Assembly: GCF_965215655.1 (NCBI RefSeq)
Contig: NZ_OZ244111.1
Location: 3,782,001 to 3,846,000, forward strand
Direction: 5' to 3'
Origin: Nioella sp965215655
Lineage (GTDB): Bacteria > Pseudomonadota > Alphaproteobacteria > Rhodobacterales > Rhodobacteraceae
Length of the DNA: 64,000 bases
Within the stretch, counting starts at the first letter, position 1; each line of letters starts with the position of its first letter. A program made the translations under genes and the position numbers. The notes below the pieces were generated by a model that was not told the DNA's origin, made no database searches, and was given only the letters and a program-made list of their open reading frames with translations. Positions 60,136-64,000 of the stretch are shown one piece after another.

Positions 60136-60233
60136 CGTCGACCCGGGAGCGGGAGTTGCGCCGGATCTGCCGGTTGGGCTTGTGGTGAGGGCGGGACGCC
60201 TCCGGCGGAGGTATTTTTGCCAAGATGAAAGGG
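60136..60233. repeat. Dispersed Rhodobacterales-type intergenic repeat, copy 2
   Basis: It has the 17-mer CGTCGACCCGGGAGCGG (60136-60152), then GGATCTGCCGGTTG and GGCGGGACGCCTCCGGCGG followed by GTATTTTTGCCAAGATGAAA. Order and orientation equal 218-380, with a shorter spacer. Another partial inverted copy lies at 3013-3045. Confidence 0.75.
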
Positions 60234-60261
60234 CGGCGTTTCGCGGCTGTCCCCGCGGGGA

Positions 60262-60732
60262 TCAGAGATCGGCTTGCCAGAACTCGCGGTCGAAGCTCTG
60301 GCCGAATCTGTGCCAGCCGGGATCGGTTTCGGAGATAGTGAAGCCGTGGGCGCGGTAGAGGGCGCGGGCGGCGATGAGGCAGCTGTAGGTTTCGAGTGTT
60401 GCCTGGGTGAAGCCCTTGGTGCGCGCATGGTCAAGGGCGGTTTGCATCAGGTGATGGCCAAAGCCATGGCCGCGGGCAGAAGGCTCCAGCAGGACGAAGT
60501 TGAGGAAGGCCGTGCCGTTGCGGTCGGATAGGGCGATGGAGCCGATGCGCTGGCCGTCATCCTCGGCGATCCAGAGGCGTTTTGAGGGGTCTTCACGGGC
60601 GAGGAAGGCGTCGAGTTTGTCGGCGATGGATATGCCGAAATCGGAGGTGAAGCCGAACTCCTGAGCGTAGAGGGCGCGGTGGCGCTCGATCAGCCAGCGG
60701 CGATCCGTTGGATGAAACCCGCGCAGGATCAT
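60262..60732 (-). CDS. GNAT-family N-acetyltransferase
   Basis: A 156-residue protein. CoA-binding sequence LLEPSARGHGFGHHLMQTAL contains the R-x-x-G-x-G/H core, and CLIAARALYRAHGFTISETD forms the C-terminal part. The arrangement is like that of transcription-linked GNATs fused to MarR, but no HTH is present here. It overlaps the sodium-channel gene by four bases, so it is translated from the same mRNA. Confidence 0.88.
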   Translation of the reverse strand: MILRGFHPTDRRWLIERHRALYAQEFGFTSDFGISIADKLDAFLAREDPSKRLWIAEDDGQRIGSIALSDRNGTAFLNFVLLEPSARGHGFGHHLMQTALDHARTKGFTQATLETYSCLIAARALYRAHGFTISETDPGWHRFGQSFDREFWQADL

Positions 60733-61496
60733 TCTCGGGTGTCGAGCCGCGCCTCGATGGCCTTCAGCCGTTCCAGCACCTCGTCACGATAGGTCTCGGT
60801 CTGGGCGGATTCCTCTTCGGAATGGGCGTCCTGCATGGAGTTCACGATAAGGCCCACCAGCAGGTTCACGACCGCGAAGGTCGTGATCATGATGAAGGGC
60901 ACGAAGAAGGCCCAGGCATAGGGGTAGACCTCCAGCACCGGGCGGACGATGCCCATGGACCAGCTTTCCAGCGTCATGATCTGGAAAAGCGTATAGAGAG
61001 ACTGGCCGAGATCGCCGAACCAGTCGGGGAAGCTGGCACCGAAGAGCTTGGTCGCCATGACGGCGCCGATATAGAAGATGATCCCCATCAGCAGAAACAC
61101 GCTGCCCATGCCGGGAAGCGCGCGCACGAAGCCTTCGACCACCCGGCGCAGGCGAGGCGCGACCGATATCACGCGCAGAACCCGCAGGATGCGAAGCGAG
61201 CGAAGGACCGAGAGACCCTGACCGCCGGGCACAAGCGCGATGCCGATGATGACCGCGTCGAAGAGGTTCCAGCCGGAACGGAAAAAGCGGCTGCCATAGG
61301 CGATCAGCTTGGCGGTGAGCTCGACGACGAAGATCGCAAGGCAGATGCGGTCAAGCGCGGTGATAAGCGCGCCCGCCCGGGCCATGGCCGCATCTGATGT
61401 TTCCAACCCGAGGATCACCGCGTTGAACACGATCACACCGATGATCGTGTTGCGCACCAGCGCCGTTTCCAACCGGGTTTCAAGCCAGTGCCGCAT
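60729..61496 (-). CDS. Bacterial voltage-gated sodium channel (NaChBac/NavAb family)
   Basis: A 255-residue six-helix channel subunit from ATG 61496 after GGGGAGGT. The S4 voltage sensor is SLRILRVLRVISVAPRLRR, with regular Arg every third residue. The pore has the selectivity filter TLESWSM near residue 175, identical to that of NavAb-type channels. S6 (FFVPFIMITTFAVVNLLVGL) is followed by a C-terminal coiled coil (TETYRDEVLERLKAIEARL). It forms a tetramer in the inner membrane. The RNA methyltransferase gene lies 22 bases upstream. Confidence 0.95.
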   Translation of the reverse strand: MRHWLETRLETALVRNTIIGVIVFNAVILGLETSDAAMARAGALITALDRICLAIFVVELTAKLIAYGSRFFRSGWNLFDAVIIGIALVPGGQGLSVLRSLRILRVLRVISVAPRLRRVVEGFVRALPGMGSVFLLMGIIFYIGAVMATKLFGASFPDWFGDLGQSLYTLFQIMTLESWSMGIVRPVLEVYPYAWAFFVPFIMITTFAVVNLLVGLIVNSMQDAHSEEESAQTETYRDEVLERLKAIEARLDTRE

Positions 61497-61518
61497 TCGA
61501 GACCTCCCCTGTTCGGGC

Positions 61519-62733
61519 TTACATATGTGCGCGGGTGAAGCTGGCGGCAAGTTCCACATGGGGGCTCCAGCGGAACTGGTCGACCACCTGCACCCAATTG
61601 AGGCTGTAACCTGCATCGCTGAGCGTTTTCGCGTCGCGGGCGAAGGTGACAGGGTTGCAGGAGACGAAGCCGATTTTCTCGATGTCCGAGGCCGCCAGTT
61701 CGCGCACCTGCGCCTCGGCCCCCGCGCGGGGCGGGTCGATGACGGCGGCGTCGAAGGGGGCGAGGTCTTCGGCCAATATCGGGCGGCGGAAGAGGTCGCG
61801 CAGCTCGCTGGTGACCTTCTTGATACCGGTAGCGTGGCGGGTGGCATGGTCGAGCGCGGCGATCATGGTGCGGTCGCCCTCGACGGCGTGGACGGGGGTG
61901 CGTGCGGCCAGCGGGAAAGAGAAGGTGCCGGAGCCGGAGAAGAGATCGACGATATGTTTCGCGCCTTGGGTGGCCTCCTGCATGGCGGCGACGAGCGTGG
62001 CTTCACCGTCGGGCGTCGCTTGCAGGAAGGCGCCGGGGGGCGGGGTGACGGCGACTGCGCCAAACTGCTGGATGGGGGGTGTTTCGGTGAACACCGTCTC
62101 GTCGTCCCAGGTCAGGCGGGCAAACTGGCGCAGGAATTGCGGCAGCGCCATGCGCAGGGCTTCGTCCAGCGGTTTGCCGCCGGTGACGGCACAGTCGATG
62201 CCTGCGTCAGAGCGGGTCAGCGCGAAGGCCAGCGTGGCGCTGCGGGAGCCGCCTATTCGGGTGATCTGTTCCAGCGCGGGCAGCACGGCCATCAGGTCGG
62301 GGTGCAACACGTGGCAATCGGTGATCGGCACGATGGTGTCGGACCGGCGGGCGTGGAAGCCCACAAGCGCGCCTTTCTTGGTTCGGGTGCCCGCAAGCGT
62401 GGCGCGGCGGCGGCTGCGAGAGGGCGATACGTGGATGGGGCGGAACGCGGCGGTCAGGCCCTGCGCGGCGAGGGCGGTTTCCACGACCTGCTGTTTCCAA
62501 TGGGCGAGGAAGCTGTCCGAGGCGTGTTGAAGCGCGCAGCCGCCGCATTGGCGGAAATGAGTGCAGGGGGCTTTCACCCGGTCAGGCGAGGGCGCGAGGA
62601 TGCGGGGGGCGTCCATGCGGCCAGCGTCGACCGTGCCCTCGACGACCTCGCCGGGCAGGGTCAGGGGCGCGAGCACCGGGCCTTCGGCAATGCCGTCGCC
62701 CTTGTGGCCCAGTCTTTGAATCGTGATTTCCAT
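61519..62733 (-). CDS. RumA/TrmA-family RNA 5-methyluridine methyltransferase
   Basis: A 404-residue enzyme. An N-terminal TRAM-like domain (IQRLGHKGDGIAEGPVL) is followed by the Fe-S cluster motif APCTHFRQCGGCALQH near residue 57. The SAM motif is VDLFSGSGTFSFPLA, DAAVIDPPRAGAE carries the Asp, and the catalytic Cys is in IGFVSCNPVTFARD near 355. Family members make m5U in 23S rRNA or tRNA. It is probably the first gene of a minus operon with the channel and GNAT genes. Confidence 0.9.
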   Translation of the reverse strand: MEITIQRLGHKGDGIAEGPVLAPLTLPGEVVEGTVDAGRMDAPRILAPSPDRVKAPCTHFRQCGGCALQHASDSFLAHWKQQVVETALAAQGLTAAFRPIHVSPSRSRRRATLAGTRTKKGALVGFHARRSDTIVPITDCHVLHPDLMAVLPALEQITRIGGSRSATLAFALTRSDAGIDCAVTGGKPLDEALRMALPQFLRQFARLTWDDETVFTETPPIQQFGAVAVTPPPGAFLQATPDGEATLVAAMQEATQGAKHIVDLFSGSGTFSFPLAARTPVHAVEGDRTMIAALDHATRHATGIKKVTSELRDLFRRPILAEDLAPFDAAVIDPPRAGAEAQVRELAASDIEKIGFVSCNPVTFARDAKTLSDAGYSLNWVQVVDQFRWSPHVELAASFTRAHM

Positions 62734-62772
62734 GGGCAGCGCATAGCGTGGTTTGGCGCCGGCGGGAAGCGG

Positions 62773-63195
62773 TTACGCCTTGGGGATCGCGGGGCTGAAG
62801 GCGTAGCCCTCGGGGGACAGGATCGTGCCTTCGCGCAGACCGTGGGGCTTGTCGGCGGGGCGTTCCAGAACCATGTGGCCGGCGGCCTCGGCTTTTGCCA
62901 CGGCCTCATCGGGGTCTATCCCGAACAGGAAGAGTTGCAGACCGCCGCCGCGCGGGGGCGTTTCCGGGACGAACCCGAGCAGCGGGTGGCTGTGATAAGT
63001 GCCGTCGGAATGCAGCTGCATCAGCATCTGCCCGTGGCGGATGATGGCGAAATCATCGGACAGTTGATAGGCGGGCAGGCCGAAGACATCTTTCAGAAAC
63101 GCGGCCAGCGCGCGCACATCCGGGGTCAGAAGGTTGACACCGATGCCGGTCAGGGCGCGGCCGAAGTCTTCTGCGGGAACGGTTTCCAGATCCAT
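62773..63195 (-). CDS. VOC-superfamily (glyoxalase-like) protein
   Basis: A 140-residue protein from ATG 63195 after AGGAGGTG. It has two beta-alpha-beta-beta-beta modules: GIGVNLLTPDVRALAAFLKD and GLQLFLFGIDPDEAVAKAEA, with HSHPLLGFVPE between. A His and Glu pair could bind metal. The reaction is unknown. Confidence 0.85.
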   Translation of the reverse strand: MDLETVPAEDFGRALTGIGVNLLTPDVRALAAFLKDVFGLPAYQLSDDFAIIRHGQMLMQLHSDGTYHSHPLLGFVPETPPRGGGLQLFLFGIDPDEAVAKAEAAGHMVLERPADKPHGLREGTILSPEGYAFSPAIPKA

Positions 63196-63206
63196 GGGCG
63201 CACCTC

Positions 63207-64000
63207 CTACTCGGCGGCTTCCTGAATTCCGATGAAGCCACCCGATTGACGGTTCCAATAGCGCGCATAGAGACCGCCTGCGTCAAGCAGTGCGTCATGA
63301 GAGCCTTCTTCCACGACACGGCCCTGATCCAGCACGATGATGCGGTCCATCTGGGCGATGGTGGACAGGCGGTGCGCGATGGCGATGACGGTCTTGCCCT
63401 CCATGACGTCGCCAAGCGTGTCCTGGATGGCGGCTTCGACCTCTGAATCGAGCGCGCTTGTGGCCTCGTCCAGGACCAGCACCGGGGCGTCCTTGAGAAA
63501 CGCGCGGGCAAGCGCGATGCGCTGGCGTTGGCCGCCGGACAGTTTGACGCCGCGTTCGCCAAGGAAGGCGTCATAGCCCTTGCGGCCCATATGGTCCTGA
63601 AGCCCGAGGATGAACTCATGCGCTTCGGCCCGTTTGGCGGCGGCGATCATCTCCTCCTCGGTCGCGCCGGGGCGGCCGTAAAGGATGTTGTCACGGGCCG
63701 AGCGGTTGAACATCGCGGTTTCCTGCGTGACCATGGCGATCTGACGGCGCAGGCTTTCCTGCGTCAGGTCACGCACATCGCAGCCATCGAGCAGCAACTG
63801 ACCCTCTTCGGCGTCGTAGAGCCGCAGAAGCAGGGCGACCAGCGTGGATTTGCCCGCGCCCGAGGCCCCAACGATCCCCAGTTTCTCACCCGGATGCACG
63901 TCAAGGGTCAGGCCGGTCACGCCGCCCTCTTCGCGGCCATAGGCGAAGCTGACATCGCTGAACTGCAGATGGCCCACGGCGCGTTCGACCTCCAACGCGG
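63207..64000 (-). CDS. ABC exporter ATP-binding/permease protein, C-terminal ATPase domain (partial)
   Basis: The gene runs off the window end; about 264 C-terminal residues are visible. Walker A GASGAGKST, Q-loop VTQETAMFNRSARDNILYG, signature LSGGQRQRIALARAF, Walker B VLVLDEATSALD and switch IAHRLSTIAQMDR are all intact. QETAMFNRS is typical of MsbA/multidrug-type exporters with a fused membrane domain, which would lie beyond 64000. The substrate is unknown. Confidence 0.9.
   Translation of the reverse strand, partial: ALEVERAVGHLQFSDVSFAYGREEGGVTGLTLDVHPGEKLGIVGASGAGKSTLVALLLRLYDAEEGQLLLDGCDVRDLTQESLRRQIAMVTQETAMFNRSARDNILYGRPGATEEEMIAAAKRAEAHEFILGLQDHMGRKGYDAFLGERGVKLSGGQRQRIALARAFLKDAPVLVLDEATSALDSEVEAAIQDTLGDVMEGKTVIAIAHRLSTIAQMDRIIVLDQGRVVEEGSHDALLDAGGLYARYWNRQSGGFIGIQEAAE

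Noticed and set aside
61309..63225. 638-codon open frame on + opposite the RumA-like and VOC genes
   Set aside because: It covers three minus-strand genes with clear families and is Gly/Arg/Ala-rich with no domain.

Overview
The window reads as a chromosomal segment of a marine alphaproteobacterium of the Rhodobacterales (Roseobacter group). The grounds are high G+C in the core genes, the petABC operon with a Rhodobacter-like Rieske subunit, the gene pairings dapA-trmO and dapF-mtaB, the GCCTCCGGCGG..GTATTTTTG intergenic repeat, and many four-base ATGA start/stop overlaps. This is inferred from sequence features; no database was consulted.

Layout. 1-11.6 kb is core: the tail of a flavin reductase, a divergent FAD oxidoreductase and mnmD, a DMT permease, a lytic transglycosylase, dapA, trmO, an odd secreted protein with ABC-ATPase motifs, smpB, sseA, a GNAT, an aminotransferase and yhhQ. 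11.6-12.3 kb holds a small structured RNA with an 18-codon ORF, an 11-bp tandem repeat block and arfB. 12.3-13.9 kb is an A+T-richer two-gene insert (nucleotidyltransferase-like protein plus coiled-coil partner), followed by pncB and two methyltransferase genes. 17.8-29.3 kb is a peptide/amide catabolic cluster: an M20 amidohydrolase and an aspartoacylase-like deacylase on +, convergent with a seven-gene - operon of two M81 (MlrC-like) peptidases and a complete Dpp-type ABC importer.

29.57-46.56 kb is a genomic island in the 3' end of a tRNA-Lys(UUU) gene, bounded by 52-bp direct repeats with one mismatch. Its left end carries a tyrosine integrase, a hypothetical gene, an AlpA-like HTH and a Rep-like protein, then a 353-bp IS3 remnant and a decayed second integrase fragment. 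Its right part is a catabolic module: on - a divergent PanB-like protein, a Rieske ferredoxin, a ferredoxin reductase and a membrane histidine-box oxygenase/desaturase; on + a sugar-type ABC importer (binding protein, two permeases, ATPase), an FGGY kinase and a LysR regulator. I could not match this combination to a named pathway, and it is the best candidate for an undescribed system here.

46.5-64 kb returns to core genes: tRNA-Lys, dapF, mtaB, an amidinotransferase-family enzyme, a DMT permease, ribH with an FMN riboswitch, a PaiB-like protein, a GST, a GNAT, petABC, thiBPQ with a TPP riboswitch, a bacterial voltage-gated sodium channel, a RumA-like RNA methyltransferase, a VOC protein and the end of an ABC exporter.
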